Shown: positions 16,484 through 25,888 of the stretch, one piece after another
How the letters are laid out: each line of letters opens with the position of its first letter
How positions within the stretch are numbered: position 1 is the first letter of the stretch
DNA from: Nocardia flavorosea
Lineage (GTDB): Bacteria; Actinomycetota; Actinomycetes; Mycobacteriales; Mycobacteriaceae
Direction of reading: 5' to 3'
Length of the DNA stretch: 64,000 nucleotides
Assembly: GCF_015477805.1 (NCBI RefSeq)
Contig: NZ_JADLQL010000001.1
Span: 1 to 64,000 of the forward strand
Position numbers and translations under genes: made by a program
The notes under the pieces: generated by a model
Told to the model about the DNA's origin: nothing
Seen by the model: the letters and a program-made list of their open reading frames with translations, nothing else
The model's database searches: none

Positions 16484-17419
16484 ATGAGCCGGTTTCCTTC
16501 GATCGATGTGCAACGCCTGCGCTGGTTTGCCGCAGTCGCGCAGGAGTTGCACTTCGCCCGCGCCGCGAAGGCCTTGCACATCTCGCGTCAGAAGCTCAGT
16601 CATACGGTCATCGACCTGGAGACCGAGCTCGGCACGAAACTGTTCGTGCCCGGGGCGCAGCCGACCCGGCTGACCGATGCGGGACGGGAGCTCCTGCGGG
16701 AAGCGCGCGAGATCATCGCCCGTACCGAGGGCGAGACAGCCACCACAGCCGATGCTGTCCCCGCTCCACTGCGGGTCGGGTTCGTACCCGGTGTCACCGT
16801 CACCAAATGGGAGCGGATCTGGGGGCAGCGGTTCCCGGACACCGCGCTCGAACTGGTCGCTGTCGCCCAGGCCGACCAGGAGGCGGCACTGCGCGCGGGC
16901 CTGGTCGATATGTGCTTCGTCCGCCTGCCGATCGACCGCACCGGCATGAACGCGATCCCGCTCTACCGTGAGCTACCCGTCGTGGTCGTACCCAAAGACC
17001 ACGAGATTTCCCTGTTCGACGAGGTCGGTATGGCCGATCTCGCAGGCGAGCGCCTGCAGGACACCGCCGATATCGACGCTGCCAAATCTGCCCTCGAACT
17101 CGTCGCCGCCGGCGTCGGCGTCGCCATCGTGCCCCATTCGATCGCGCGCCTGCACCACCGGCGCGACCTCGTCTACCGCACCGTGACAGATGCCGACGAC
17201 ACCCAGATCGCCCTGGCCTGGCTGTCGGACCAGGCCGGCGATTCGATCGAGGAGTTCATCGGCATCGTGCGCGGCCGCTCCGAACACAGCTCCCGATCGC
17301 CCGCAGCCAAACGTGCCGAACCGGAGCCGCGGAAGCCGCAACCCGCGGGGAAGCGGCCGCATCCCGCGAAGAAACCGGGCACCTCCAAGAGGAAGCCGGC
17401 CCGCGGACGCAGACGATAA
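16484..17419 (+). CDS. LysR-family regulator with long basic tail
   Basis: The product is 311 residues from ATG at 16484. The N-terminal winged HTH is clear (QRLRWFAAVAQELHFARAAK, ALHISRQKLSHTVIDLE). It is followed by a shortened substrate-binding domain (PLRVGFVPGVTVTKWERIWG, ... AAGVGVAIVPHSIARLH). The last 45 residues are rich in Pro, Lys and Arg (KRPHPAKKPGTSKRKPARGR), like the tails of actinobacterial nucleoid proteins and unusual for LysR proteins. It is divergent from DUF5997 and convergent with the DNA ligase, whose stop lies six bases beyond. Confidence 0.87.
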   Translation: MSRFPSIDVQRLRWFAAVAQELHFARAAKALHISRQKLSHTVIDLETELGTKLFVPGAQPTRLTDAGRELLREAREIIARTEGETATTADAVPAPLRVGFVPGVTVTKWERIWGQRFPDTALELVAVAQADQEAALRAGLVDMCFVRLPIDRTGMNAIPLYRELPVVVVPKDHEISLFDEVGMADLAGERLQDTADIDAAKSALELVAAGVGVAIVPHSIARLHHRRDLVYRTVTDADDTQIALAWLSDQAGDSIEEFIGIVRGRSEHSSRSPAAKRAEPEPRKPQPAGKRPHPAKKPGTSKRKPARGRRR

Positions 17420-17424
17420 CCCGT

Positions 17425-18960
17425 TCAGCCGCCCCGCTCGTAGAACGCGCGGACAGTGTCGACCGTATCGGCCTCGTCGGCGGATTTGTCGTCGCGGTAG
17501 CGCACCACGCGGGCGAACCGCAATGCCATACCGCCGGGATAGCGGGTGGACCCCTGCACCCCGTCGAAGGCGATTTCGACGACCTGTTCGGGCCGCAGCG
17601 TCACCACGTACCCGTCGGCCGGGCCGTCGGCGAGTTCGGTGAAGCGCTCGGTCTGCCACGCCAGCATGGCGCCGGTCATTCCTTTGAAGGTTTTGCCCAG
17701 CATCACGAAACCACCGGTGGCCGGATCGCGGGCGCCGAGGTGAATATTCGACAGCGTGCCGGTACGCCGGCCGGAACCGCGTTCGACGGCGAGTACCACC
17801 AGATCCAACGTGTGCACCGGTTTGACCTTGAGCCAGCCGGCACCCCGGCGCCCGGCCTCGTACGGCGCCGACAGTGATTTCGCCATCACGCCTTCGTGTC
17901 CGGCGGCGAGCGTGCGGTCCAGGAACGCCAGCGCCATCGCGCTGTCGGCGGTCACCAGGCGGTCGACGCGCTGGGCGGCGGGCACGAGTCCGTCGAGCGC
18001 GGCGAGCCGGTCCCGGGTGGGCAGATCGAGAAGATCGGTGCCGTCGAGATGGAGCAGGTCGAAGAAGAACACCGACAGCGGTTCCAGTTCGCCCGGGTGT
18101 TTGCGGCCGAACCGCGCGGCGGTGACCTGGAAGCGTTGCGGCCGGCCGTCGGGTCGTAACGCGATGGCTTCGGCATCGGCGATCAGATCGGTGGCCGGTA
18201 GGGCGAGGGTGGCCGCGACGACCTCGGGGAGGCGGGCGGTGACATCGTCGAGACTGCGGGTATACACCGAGACCGCCGATCCGGCGCGGTGGATCTGTAC
18301 TCGCGCACCGTCCAGTTTGGCCTCGAATACGGCTGTTCCGCCGAGCCGCTGGAGGGCGTCGTCGACCCCTGTCGCGGTCTGTGCCAACATCGGCCCGACC
18401 GGCCGCCCGGCCCGGAGCCGGAACTCCGCCAGCGCGGGCCGGCCACCGATGAGCGCGGCGGCCGCCACGGTGGGCAGAGCACCGGCCAGCATCGCCGCGC
18501 GGCGAACCTCGGCGGCGGGTATCCCGGCAGCTCGGGCGATCGCGTCGGACATCACGCCCGCCAGTGCGCCTTGGCGCAACTCGCCACTGAGCAGCCGGCG
18601 CAGGAATACCTGCTCGGTATCGGTTGCCGTCGCGAACAGATCGCGCACCAGTTCGGCGCGCGCAGTCCGTGCACCCTTGCCGGCGACCGCCCCGATCCGC
18701 GAGAACCGCGCATCCACATCGGCGACCGTGAGCGTCGCTGTGGTAGCCGGTGGCGGCAGCGTCCGCAGTGCCGCCCAGCCCACGCCGATCTGGCGTTGCG
18801 GTAGTTCACCGGAAAGCCAGGACGCCGTCACCGTGACCAGGTGTGCGTCCCCGGCTGCCGCGACGCGGGTCAGCAGCGCGGCGAGGCGGTCGGTTTTGAC
18901 CAGCCGTGCCGAGGCGGACGCGATCTCGGCGGATGCGGCGACGACCTCGGCTAACAGCAC
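17425..18960 (-). CDS. ligB: ATP-dependent DNA ligase, LigB type
   Basis: The product is 511 residues from GTG at 18960 ([20 protein letters not shown]); a longer frame begins at 18996. It closely follows mycobacterial LigB (about 507 residues). The N-terminal DNA-binding domain has [19 protein letters not shown]. The adenylation motif I is EAKLDGAR with the nucleotidyl Lys, followed by [33 protein letters not shown] and GHEGVMAKS. The OB domain has [17 protein letters not shown] and [10 protein letters not shown]. It joins nicks using ATP and is accessory to the essential NAD-dependent LigA. It is not linked to repair genes here. Confidence 0.93.
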   Translation of the reverse strand: MLLAEVVAASAEIASASARLVKTDRLAALLTRVAAAGDAHLVTVTASWLSGELPQRQIGVGWAALRTLPPPATTATLTVADVDARFSRIGAVAGKGARTARAELVRDLFATATDTEQVFLRRLLSGELRQGALAGVMSDAIARAAGIPAAEVRRAAMLAGALPTVAAAALIGGRPALAEFRLRAGRPVGPMLAQTATGVDDALQRLGGTAVFEAKLDGARVQIHRAGSAVSVYTRSLDDVTARLPEVVAATLALPATDLIADAEAIALRPDGRPQRFQVTAARFGRKHPGELEPLSVFFFDLLHLDGTDLLDLPTRDRLAALDGLVPAAQRVDRLVTADSAMALAFLDRTLAAGHEGVMAKSLSAPYEAGRRGAGWLKVKPVHTLDLVVLAVERGSGRRTGTLSNIHLGARDPATGGFVMLGKTFKGMTGAMLAWQTERFTELADGPADGYVVTLRPEQVVEIAFDGVQGSTRYPGGMALRFARVVRYRDDKSADEADTVDTVRAFYERGG

Positions 18961-19036
18961 ATCGACAAGCCTGGCACGGCCGTCGGCTCCGGGCAATCGT
19001 CGTTGCCGGCGCGGGGCTGTCCGCGTGGCGCGGCTT

Positions 19037-20449
19037 TCAGCATTCGCTGTGCGCCGGGATACCGCGCAGCCGCTCGTCCAGCCAGATCATGGCCTCGGGA
19101 TAGCCGACCCCGGCCGCGATGACGTGTTCGCCGGGCACACTGCGGTACACCGCTGTGACGCCCAGCGCACACTGCTCACGGTAGAGATTGCGCGCGCCTT
19201 CGGCAGGGATCCAGAACTCCTGTTCACCGTTGTAGATGTAGAGCGGTGTCGCCGACGCGAGCCCCGCCATCCGGGTGACCTCGTAGATATCGCGAGCCAA
19301 AGCCGAACGCAGCGGGTCGGCGATATTCGCCGCGATATCGATCGGCAGGTGCAGTACACCGGGAAGCGCGAAAACGCTTATGCACTGATCCTTCATCGGC
19401 GAAGTGCTCACCCACTGGGCGAGATGGTTCATCCGGGCCAGGATCTGGGGCCGCTCCCGCGCGATACCGAATACGGCCGCCATGAACACGGCCGAGGCCA
19501 GATTGCCGTTCATGCTGCGGGCCAGGATCTCGTAGTCGGCGGGTACCCCGCCGAGCGCCGCACCGGCCAGCGACGGTGCGAGTTCGGGTGCGTAACCCGC
19601 GATCAGTTTCACCGCGCCGTGCGTGGCGATCGCACCGCCGGAGTAGCCGGTCATCGCGAAACGGCTCGCGCCGAACTCGTCCGGGCGCCAACTGCGCACC
19701 GCACGTACCGCGTCCAAGACCGCGTGACCCGCGACGTAGGGCTCGGCATAGGCCATCAGCGGCCCCTCGTGATCCGGGATGAGCACCGCATAGCCGCGCA
19801 GTACGGCCAGATGGGTAGTGGGTGGAACGAAATCGGTGACTGCGCTGTCGACCGAAATACCGTGCGCCAATGTGTAACCGGGCGTGCATCGACGGCCGAG
19901 AGCGTCGATCGGAAGATTGTTGACCACCACCGGCCGCGCCCCCGGTACCGGTGATGCCGTCGCCGGAATCACCAGCGTGGCCGTGGCGAAGGACGGTCGA
20001 TCGTGCGCGTCGGTGGTTCGGTATTTGAACAGCACCGCCCGCCGGATCGGCACCACGATCAGCGGCGCGGCGGACGCTGTGACATCGCGGGCCTCGAGCA
20101 CCGCACCGGGGGCGAAGCTCGCGAGGTCCGGCGGCCACCGGTCGAAAATCGGGTCGCCGACCGGCGTGGGCGACACTGCCCGATGCAACGCCGCCAGTTC
20201 CGGTGCCAGGTGGCCGGACTCGTCCCCGGGCGCCGGCTGGGGTAGCGGCGCGATCGGCGGCGGCGGAATCACCCGGTCGATCCACTGCTGGATACCGGGC
20301 AGGATCGTACCGCCGGTCGCCGCGGGCGGCGGTGACACCGGCAATCCGGGAATCGGGATCCCGGGCACCGGGGGCTGGGCGACGGCCGGCCCGGTGAGCA
20401 ATGGCACGATGACGAGCAAGGCGAGAGCGCCGGCACGTAAACATCTCAT
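19037..20449 (-). CDS. Secreted lipase (LIP family), second copy
   Basis: The product is 470 residues from ATG at 20449. The signal peptide is [20 protein letters not shown] ending at AVAQP. A Pro-rich linker ([16 protein letters not shown]) comes next and then the secretory lipase domain: [32 protein letters not shown], the nucleophile elbow [23 protein letters not shown] and the late EHVIAAG His. It is related to the lipase at 11295 but has its own linker. It is expected to act on esters or acylglycerols outside the cell. It lies 76 bp downstream of the ligase start and has no obvious partner gene. Confidence 0.88.
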   Translation of the reverse strand: MRCLRAGALALLVIVPLLTGPAVAQPPVPGIPIPGLPVSPPPAATGGTILPGIQQWIDRVIPPPPIAPLPQPAPGDESGHLAPELAALHRAVSPTPVGDPIFDRWPPDLASFAPGAVLEARDVTASAAPLIVVPIRRAVLFKYRTTDAHDRPSFATATLVIPATASPVPGARPVVVNNLPIDALGRRCTPGYTLAHGISVDSAVTDFVPPTTHLAVLRGYAVLIPDHEGPLMAYAEPYVAGHAVLDAVRAVRSWRPDEFGASRFAMTGYSGGAIATHGAVKLIAGYAPELAPSLAGAALGGVPADYEILARSMNGNLASAVFMAAVFGIARERPQILARMNHLAQWVSTSPMKDQCISVFALPGVLHLPIDIAANIADPLRSALARDIYEVTRMAGLASATPLYIYNGEQEFWIPAEGARNLYREQCALGVTAVYRSVPGEHVIAAGVGYPEAMIWLDERLRGIPAHSEC

Positions 20450-20693
20450 GGCACACGCCCCTGGATGCGATGTCGAACTATGTGGCACCCGAGGAGATCT
20501 GGAGTGTGCTCCCCCGAAACGTCCCCTGTTGTACGGGGCCTGAGCTCAGGGTACGTGCCCGGCAGCCGGTTGCAGTGTTACGTCACAAGATTGAGACGCA
20601 CTGCTACCGATTCGAAATAACGCGAGGACGCCACGGAATCGAACGAACAGCCCGACGATGGTTCGCAGTGCGTGGTCCGAGCGCCTCGGTCGA

Positions 20694-21698
20694 TCAGAGT
20701 CCGGAACTCGTGGTGGACAGGATATCGCCGAGCGGTAGGCGCGGAGTTCGCTCCGGCGGGCGTTCGCGCTGCGGTGGTGCGCCGACCCTGACCAGCACCT
20801 GAGGCAGGTGATCACTGTCGAGCAGCCGGCGCACCGCGCGCCTGCTGTCCGGTACCTCGGTGAGGTGGGTGAGTGGACAGGTCGCATACCCCGCGCGGGT
20901 GGATTCGACGAGTACGGCCGAAAGGGTTTCGCCCGATCGCACGTGTTCTCCGGGGGTGTCCCCGGCGGTGGAAACGATCAGCACCTCGGCACGGTCGGGC
21001 GAGTCCGCGCCGGCCTCCGCGGCCGCCTCCGGTGTGGTCGGGAATTGGCGGCCGATATCGACCTGCTCATGTTCTCGCGGCGAAACCAGCGAAGTTTTCG
21101 GTACACCGGTGCCACCGATCACATGCCCGGTCCACCAGTGCAGCTCCGCGTGATAGTTCGAATCGTAACGCCGGCGCGCACCGGTCAGCCTGGTGGCATG
21201 GGCCAGCTCGGGGTGACTTTCTTCGGGCAGGATGCCCACGGTGGTATCCCGGGAATCGGTCGCCGCTCGCAGGATCGGCTCGAACTCGGGCCAGCCGGGC
21301 GGCGGTCCGAACGGGAGACGGTCCGTGTACCGCCGGTCGATGGCCGCCGCTCGATCGCTGTCGGCATCGGTGACGCCCGCGGACCGCTCGAACGTGATGT
21401 CCGCGATGTGGGCCCGGTTGCCGGGGTCGGGGAAACGCGCCACGGACGACCGCCACCCGGCGGCCGCCATGGCGTCCCGCAAGTGGCCCAGAGTGGCACC
21501 ACAGCTGATCAGCATCTGACGGCCGCCCGGGTCGGTCGTGGTGAGCATCCGCTCGGGTACCGCGAAAAGCCGTAGTACTCCGCCGTCGAATTCCCACCGC
21601 CACGGCTGGCTGTTGTGCAGCGAGGGAGCCCGAGCCGCGAGACGGACGGCGTCCGCGATTGTCGAACCGCTGGGACCAGCGCTCATATGCTCGACCAT
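20694..21698 (-). CDS. Acg-family FMN-binding nitroreductase-like protein
   Basis: The product is 334 residues with the Acg/DosR-regulon nitroreductase layout: AARAPSLHNSQPWRWEFDGG near the N-terminus, CGATLGHLRDAMAAAGW, RRYTDRLPFGPPPGWPEFEP, and a second nitroreductase-like half with AVLVESTRAGYATCPLTHLT and LPQVLVRVGAPP. In mycobacteria these proteins bind FMN and respond to hypoxia or NO, and some appear to store flavin rather than reduce nitro-compounds. The truncated haemoglobin and stress genes nearby make a redox or dormancy role plausible, but no DosR box was identified. Confidence 0.88.
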   Translation of the reverse strand: MVEHMSAGPSGSTIADAVRLAARAPSLHNSQPWRWEFDGGVLRLFAVPERMLTTTDPGGRQMLISCGATLGHLRDAMAAAGWRSSVARFPDPGNRAHIADITFERSAGVTDADSDRAAAIDRRYTDRLPFGPPPGWPEFEPILRAATDSRDTTVGILPEESHPELAHATRLTGARRRYDSNYHAELHWWTGHVIGGTGVPKTSLVSPREHEQVDIGRQFPTTPEAAAEAGADSPDRAEVLIVSTAGDTPGEHVRSGETLSAVLVESTRAGYATCPLTHLTEVPDSRRAVRRLLDSDHLPQVLVRVGAPPQRERPPERTPRLPLGDILSTTSSGL

Positions 21699-21780
21699 AC
21701 CTATCCGGAGGCGCCGGGTGTACGACCCACACGCGGTCCGTTCTCGTTCCTGCTGCGGCGGCCTCCGCGTTGCGGCGCAG

Positions 21781-22266
21781 CTATTCGATGATCCCGGACT
21801 GCCGCGCCGACAGGTGCCGGCCGGGGTTGTTCATCGCTCGGGGCAGGAATGCGCCGAGCGCGACCATGCCGAGCCCGAGCCCGAAGTGCAGCCAGTTGTC
21901 CGCGGTGTCGAGCGGAACGAAATTGGCGTCGCTGCTGTGATCGATCAGCAGGCCGTAGAGCCAGAGCAGCAGATAGATCAGCCCGCCCACCAGCAGGTAC
22001 ACGCGTGCCGCCACCGCGTTCACGCCCGCGGCCAGGCCCGCCACACCGAATACCAGGTGCACGACATTGTGCAGGATCGAAACGTTGAACAGGCCGAGCA
22101 GCTGCGCTTCGGAATGGTGCCCAGCCCATTCCATGCTGTCGTAGTTCGTGGTGATGCCCGGAATGAAACCGAGCACGCCGGCCAGGAGAAACACCGCGCC
22201 GACCGCCATAGCGGCGAGCTGAACCGGTGAACGGGCGGTGCGGGCCGAACTGGTGCGGTTCGACAT
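21781..22266 (-). CDS. DUF4383 membrane protein
   Basis: The product is 161 residues from ATG at 22266, which follows GGAGGACGAG. Four membrane helices are visible: LAAMAVGAVFLLAGVLGFIP, LHNVVHLVFGVAGLAAGVNA, YLLVGGLIYLLLWLYGLLID and NWLHFGLGLGMVALGAFLP. A conserved HN..H motif in helix 2 and W-L-H in helix 4 fit the DUF4383 family, whose role is unknown. A SigB-type promoter (GTTT-N15-GGGCAT) lies 67 bp upstream. It is divergent from a stress-type SDR that has the same kind of promoter. Confidence 0.85.
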   Translation of the reverse strand: MSNRTSSARTARSPVQLAAMAVGAVFLLAGVLGFIPGITTNYDSMEWAGHHSEAQLLGLFNVSILHNVVHLVFGVAGLAAGVNAVAARVYLLVGGLIYLLLWLYGLLIDHSSDANFVPLDTADNWLHFGLGLGMVALGAFLPRAMNNPGRHLSARQSGIIE

Positions 22267-22333
22267 GGTCTCGTCCTCCATTCCGCTGTCTTCGCAAGAC
22301 CGTCTCGCGAATCGGCAACTGGCTTCGCCGCGA

Positions 22334-22358
22334 ATGCCCACGCGAAGCCGTGACAAAC
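22334..22358 (-). promoter_or_regulatory. SigB-type promoter for DUF4383
   Basis: On the minus strand, GTTT (22358-22355), 15 bases, then GGGCAT (22339-22334) match the stress-sigma form GTTT-N15-GGGTAT with one change. The start codon is 67 bp downstream. Confidence 0.5.
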
Positions 22359-22397
22359 CCGCCGGCGGCATTCAACGGCGGATCTGGACTGCGGCGG

Positions 22398-22422
22398 GTT
22401 TGCCCGCAGCGTTGCGGGGCAT
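22398..22422 (+). promoter_or_regulatory. SigB-type promoter for the stress SDR
   Basis: GTTT (22398-22401), 15 bases, then GGGCAT (22417-22422) form a mirror image of the promoter 40 bp to the left, with identical -35 and -10 hexamer forms and spacing. The SDR start codon is 51 bp beyond. Confidence 0.5.
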
Positions 22423-22473
22423 AGCCGGATGAGCCGTGGACCGGTCGCACCGCAAATGCCAGGAGGTTCTCGT

Positions 22474-23382
22474 ATGCAGGACAAGAACGAGCACGGTGAC
22501 GAGCCCCAGATCCTCTCCCAACCGCGGCCTCCCTACCCTGAGCAGCGGCAACAGGCCCCCGGTAACGAGCAGGAAGTGCGGCCGCGGCCGCATTACCGAT
22601 CGGACCGCTACCGCGCGGCGGGCAAGCTCCGCGACAAGGTAGCGCTGATCACCGGCGGTGATTCCGGTATCGGCCGGGCCGTGGCCGTGCTCTACGCGCG
22701 CGAGGGCGCCGACGTCGCCATCGGGTACCTGCCCGAGGAACAGCCGGATGCGGAGGAAACACGCCGCGCGGTGGAGGCCGAAGGTCGCAGCTGCCTGCTA
22801 CTGCCCGGCAACCTCGCCGAGAAGTCGTTCTGTTACGACATCGTCGAGCAGACAGTGCGGGAATTGGGGGGTCTCAACATTCTGGTGAACAACGCGGCCC
22901 ATCTGAACAGTCAGTTGGACTTGTCGCAGCTGTCCTTCGAAGACTGGGATCGGTCGTTCAAGGTGAACGTGTACGCCTACTTCCATTTGGTGCAGGCTGC
23001 GCGCCCGCACTTGAAGGCGGGCGATGCGATTATCGCGACCGCTTCGGAGGAGGCCCTGAAGGGCAGCGATACGATGATCGACTACGCGGCCAGCAAGGCC
23101 GCCCTGGTCAATTTCACCAAATCCATCGCCTTCCACTTGGTCGCGGACGGAATCCGGGCGAATGTGGTAGCTCCCGGCCCCACCTGGACCGTACTCAATA
23201 TCGCCGACCCGAACATGCCACAGGAGGGGCTCGCTCAGCTCGGCAGCAACGGTCCGATGGGTCGGGTGGCGCAACCGGAGGAGCTTGCGCCGGCGTATGT
23301 GTACCTGGCCTCCGATGCGGATTCCAGCTACACCGTCGGTGAGATCCTTGCCGTCACAGGCGGTTTGACCACTACTCGTTGA
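22474..23382 (+). CDS. SDR oxidoreductase, general-stress (YdaD/YhdF-like) type
   Basis: The product is 302 residues from ATG at 22474, placed by the strong AGGAGG nine bases upstream. A Gln/Pro-rich N-terminal extension (PRPPYPEQRQQAPGNEQEV) precedes the Rossmann fold, as in the YdaD/YhdF general-stress SDRs. The NAD-binding loop is TGGDSGIGRAVAVLYAREGA, with NNAAH after strand 4. The catalytic Ser-Tyr-Lys are in TASEEALKGSDTMIDYAASK. The C-terminus is EILAVTGGLTTTR. The substrate is unknown. The promoter is of stress-sigma type and the gene is divergent from DUF4383. Confidence 0.88.
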   Translation: MQDKNEHGDEPQILSQPRPPYPEQRQQAPGNEQEVRPRPHYRSDRYRAAGKLRDKVALITGGDSGIGRAVAVLYAREGADVAIGYLPEEQPDAEETRRAVEAEGRSCLLLPGNLAEKSFCYDIVEQTVRELGGLNILVNNAAHLNSQLDLSQLSFEDWDRSFKVNVYAYFHLVQAARPHLKAGDAIIATASEEALKGSDTMIDYAASKAALVNFTKSIAFHLVADGIRANVVAPGPTWTVLNIADPNMPQEGLAQLGSNGPMGRVAQPEELAPAYVYLASDADSSYTVGEILAVTGGLTTTR

Positions 23383-23644
23383 GCACCGCCTGCCGCGCGC
23401 CGTGGCGCCGGTTCCGTCCTGCCGGACGTGGCTGTATCGGTCGCCGAAGTCGACCGCGGGCTTTTCGATGTGATTAGCCATTCTTGATTGGTGACTCATA
23501 ATCGGTGCGTACTGGCCCGGTCGTTTCGTGGGCGTGGGCGCGGTCGCCGATTCGGTGATGCGCGGTCGTACGGGCCGATAGTTCGCTGTTCGCCGCTGTT
23601 TTGCTGAGTCTTCGTCTGTCAAGGCCGTCGAACTCGAAAACCTG

Positions 23645-23654
23645 GACAGCTGTC
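23645..23654. promoter_or_regulatory. Palindrome GACAGCTGTC upstream of lcp
   Basis: The perfect 10-bp palindrome GACAGCTGTC is followed after four bases by a repeated ACAGCTG, about 93 bp upstream of the lcp start. The rest of the 364-bp intergenic region (23383-23746) has no gene. It is a candidate operator for a TetR (LcpR-like) regulator that is not encoded adjacent; this is inference from position and symmetry. Confidence 0.4.
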
Positions 23655-23746
23655 TGGTACAGCTGGTAAGTTATGGACCATTCCGCTTCGGTGGAGTGAC
23701 AGGTTTCACCGTTCGGTGGTGATCGAACTCAATGAGGAGTGGCGGC

Positions 23747-24997
23747 ATGGACGGACTCAGTAGGCGAAACGCATTGAAGGCCGGTGGGGTAGCGGGGGCT
23801 GCCGGGGCGTTCGCGATGGTGGCGGCGACGTCTACCGGGCGAGCGCAACCGTGGACATGGTCACCGCAGGGTTCGGTAGCCGGAACCGGTTCCGGCGCCG
23901 ACCCGATGACGGTCTGGGACCCCGAGGCCGACGAACTGGTCGCCGGGCTGATCGACCGGGGCGAAGTACCCAGGATCAACGACGCGTTGCGAACCTGGAC
24001 CAAGAACGGACAACCCCTGCCCGCCGGTTTGCCGCCGGAACTGCGGGACTTCATGGAGTACGCCCGGCAACTGCCGCAGTGGACCGATCCGGCCAAGCTG
24101 ACCACCGCCATCGAGTTCAACAAGAAGCGCGGACTGTATCTCGGTGTGCTGTACGGGTTCGCCAGCGGGATGATGAGCACCGTCATCCCCAAGGAAGCTC
24201 GCGCGGTCTACTACTCCAAAGGCGGGCACGATCTCGAGGACCGGATCTCCAAAACCGCCAAACTCGGCTACGACATCGGCAGTAACAACGCCTACGCCCC
24301 CGACGGTGAAATGATCGTCACCTGCGTCAAGACCCGGCTGGTGCACGCGGCGGTGCGCCACCTCCTGCCGCAGTCACCGCACTGGGCGCACTCCGCCGCG
24401 GAAGACATCCCGATCAGCCAGAACGACATCATGGTCACCTGGCACAGCCTTCCCACGACCGTCATGAAACATCTGACCAATTGGAAAGTGCCGATCCCGG
24501 TACACGAATCGGCGGCATTCCTGCACTCCTGGCAGGTGGCGGGACATATGCTCGGCGTTCGCGACGAATACATCCCGAAATCGTGGCCGGAAGCCGACTC
24601 CCAGGCGGCGCAGGTCCTCGATCCGATCCTGGCGCCGACGCCCGAAGGGATCAAACTGGCCGACCGGTTGCTCAGCTTGGGCGCCAATATCGACCTCACC
24701 ATCCTCAGCAAGCCTGTTCTCGGCGCATTCACCCGCTTCCTGCTCGGCGACCGGATCGCCGACGGCCTGCACATTCCCCGGGAACCGGTTTGGGATCCGC
24801 TGCTCCGGTTCAGCTGGGGCCCGTTCATCGCCGTACGCGAGGGCATCCTCACCGCCGTTCCGCCGGCTGCCGATCCCTATTGGTTGCTCGACGAATTCCT
24901 CCGCAAGGCCGCCCTGATGTATCTGTCCGAACTGCGGATGCCGATCAGCATCGAAATTCCCACCATGAACCGCGATATGAGCGTGCCGCCGCGCTGA
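23747..24997 (+). CDS. lcp: Latex-clearing protein, Tat-exported rubber oxygenase
   Basis: The product is 416 residues from ATG at 23747 (GAGGAG upstream). The Tat signal [20 protein letters not shown] matches the exported b-type haem rubber oxygenases. The sequence belongs to the oxygenase MpaB/DUF2236 group. Residues named in Lcp of Streptomyces K30 are all present with an offset of two: R166, K169 and T170 ([12 protein letters not shown]) and the axial haem ligand H200 ([11 protein letters not shown]). Total length also matches (about 407 in K30). Lcp cleaves cis-1,4-polyisoprene to oligo-isoprenoids with aldehyde and ketone ends. A truncated haemoglobin gene follows after 22 bp. Confidence 0.85.
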   Translation: MDGLSRRNALKAGGVAGAAGAFAMVAATSTGRAQPWTWSPQGSVAGTGSGADPMTVWDPEADELVAGLIDRGEVPRINDALRTWTKNGQPLPAGLPPELRDFMEYARQLPQWTDPAKLTTAIEFNKKRGLYLGVLYGFASGMMSTVIPKEARAVYYSKGGHDLEDRISKTAKLGYDIGSNNAYAPDGEMIVTCVKTRLVHAAVRHLLPQSPHWAHSAAEDIPISQNDIMVTWHSLPTTVMKHLTNWKVPIPVHESAAFLHSWQVAGHMLGVRDEYIPKSWPEADSQAAQVLDPILAPTPEGIKLADRLLSLGANIDLTILSKPVLGAFTRFLLGDRIADGLHIPREPVWDPLLRFSWGPFIAVREGILTAVPPAADPYWLLDEFLRKAALMYLSELRMPISIEIPTMNRDMSVPPR

Positions 24998-25019
24998 ACC
25001 ACCGGAAGGTGTAGAAACC

Positions 25020-25424
25020 ATGTCATCCTCCGTATCGTCCGGGTCCGCGCCGGACCCGGCCGCGGCTGCGCCGATCTATGAGCGGATCGGCGGCCGGGAA
25101 GCCCTGGAGGCCGTGGTCGAGGACTTCTACGAGCGTGTCCTCGCCGACGAAGTCCTACTGCCGTTCTTCACCGGTATCAACATGTCCCGGATGAAAGGCC
25201 GGCAGGTCGAGTTCTTCGCCGCGGCTCTCGGCGGTCCCGATCCTTATATCGGGGCCCCGATGAAACAGGTACACCAGGGCCGCGGTATCATCCGCTATCA
25301 CTTCGACCTGGTTGCCTGCCACCTCACCGATGCGCTGACCGGCGCCGGCGTGCCGTCGGACCTGGTCGCCGAGATCATCGTCGCGGTATCGCCGCTGGCC
25401 GACGAGATCGCGTCGAATTCGTGA
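25020..25424 (+). CDS. glbN: Truncated haemoglobin, group I (trHbN)
   Basis: The product is 134 residues. The pattern [47 protein letters not shown] fits group I truncated globins: B10 Tyr is Y37 and the proximal F8 His is H85. A 15-residue Ser/Ala/Pro-rich leader precedes the globin core and is not a signal peptide. The known mycobacterial homologue dioxygenates NO and binds O2. Its tight linkage to the haem-dependent lcp gene (22 bp) suggests co-transcription and a role in oxygen supply or protection, which is inference. Confidence 0.9.
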   Translation: MSSSVSSGSAPDPAAAAPIYERIGGREALEAVVEDFYERVLADEVLLPFFTGINMSRMKGRQVEFFAAALGGPDPYIGAPMKQVHQGRGIIRYHFDLVACHLTDALTGAGVPSDLVAEIIVAVSPLADEIASNS

Positions 25425-25494
25425 ACACACACCACACGGACCCCGGGTACCTGTATTTCCGGATGTGCCGTTCGACCACCAGCAAGGGAGCGCG

Positions 25495-25845
25495 ATGACG
25501 CCCACCACTCTTCGCCTTGCCGTCGCCTCGATCGCGGCCGCGAGCCTCGTCGGCACCGCCGCGCAAGCGACGGCTCAACCGGTCGCGCTCCCGGCGCCCA
25601 CGCCCGTGGCCGAGGGCGGATCCGGTACCGGCTCGTCGGCCGTGGACTCCGGGTCGGCAGCCGCGCGGACGGCCGGGATACTCGTCGGGAACGGCGATAT
25701 CATCGGCATCATCGTCCTGCTCGGCGTCACCCCGTTCCAGATCCTGACCGATGGCGTCTGCGATCTGGCCACCCTGTCGGCTCTGCCGAGCCCCTGCTCC
25801 CCGGGACCCGCCCATTATCCCGGGGCGAGGGCCACCCAGCGGTGA
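25495..25845 (+). CDS. Small secreted protein, unknown function
   Basis: The product is 116 residues from ATG at 25495 (AAGGGAG upstream). The signal peptide TLRLAVASIAAASLVGTAAQ ends near ATAQP. The mature part begins with a Pro/Gly/Ser-rich stretch, then a hydrophobic segment (GNGDIIGIIVLLGVTPFQIL) and a short Cys-containing tail (DGVCDLATLSALPSPCSPG) whose two cysteines could form a disulfide. No family was recognised. It lies 70 bp downstream of the haemoglobin gene on the same strand and may belong to the same transcription unit. Confidence 0.7.
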   Translation: MTPTTLRLAVASIAAASLVGTAAQATAQPVALPAPTPVAEGGSGTGSSAVDSGSAAARTAGILVGNGDIIGIIVLLGVTPFQILTDGVCDLATLSALPSPCSPGPAHYPGARATQR

Positions 25846-25888
25846 GGAACCGTCAGCGGACGGCGCAGCTCACGCGGTGAGCCCGGAA

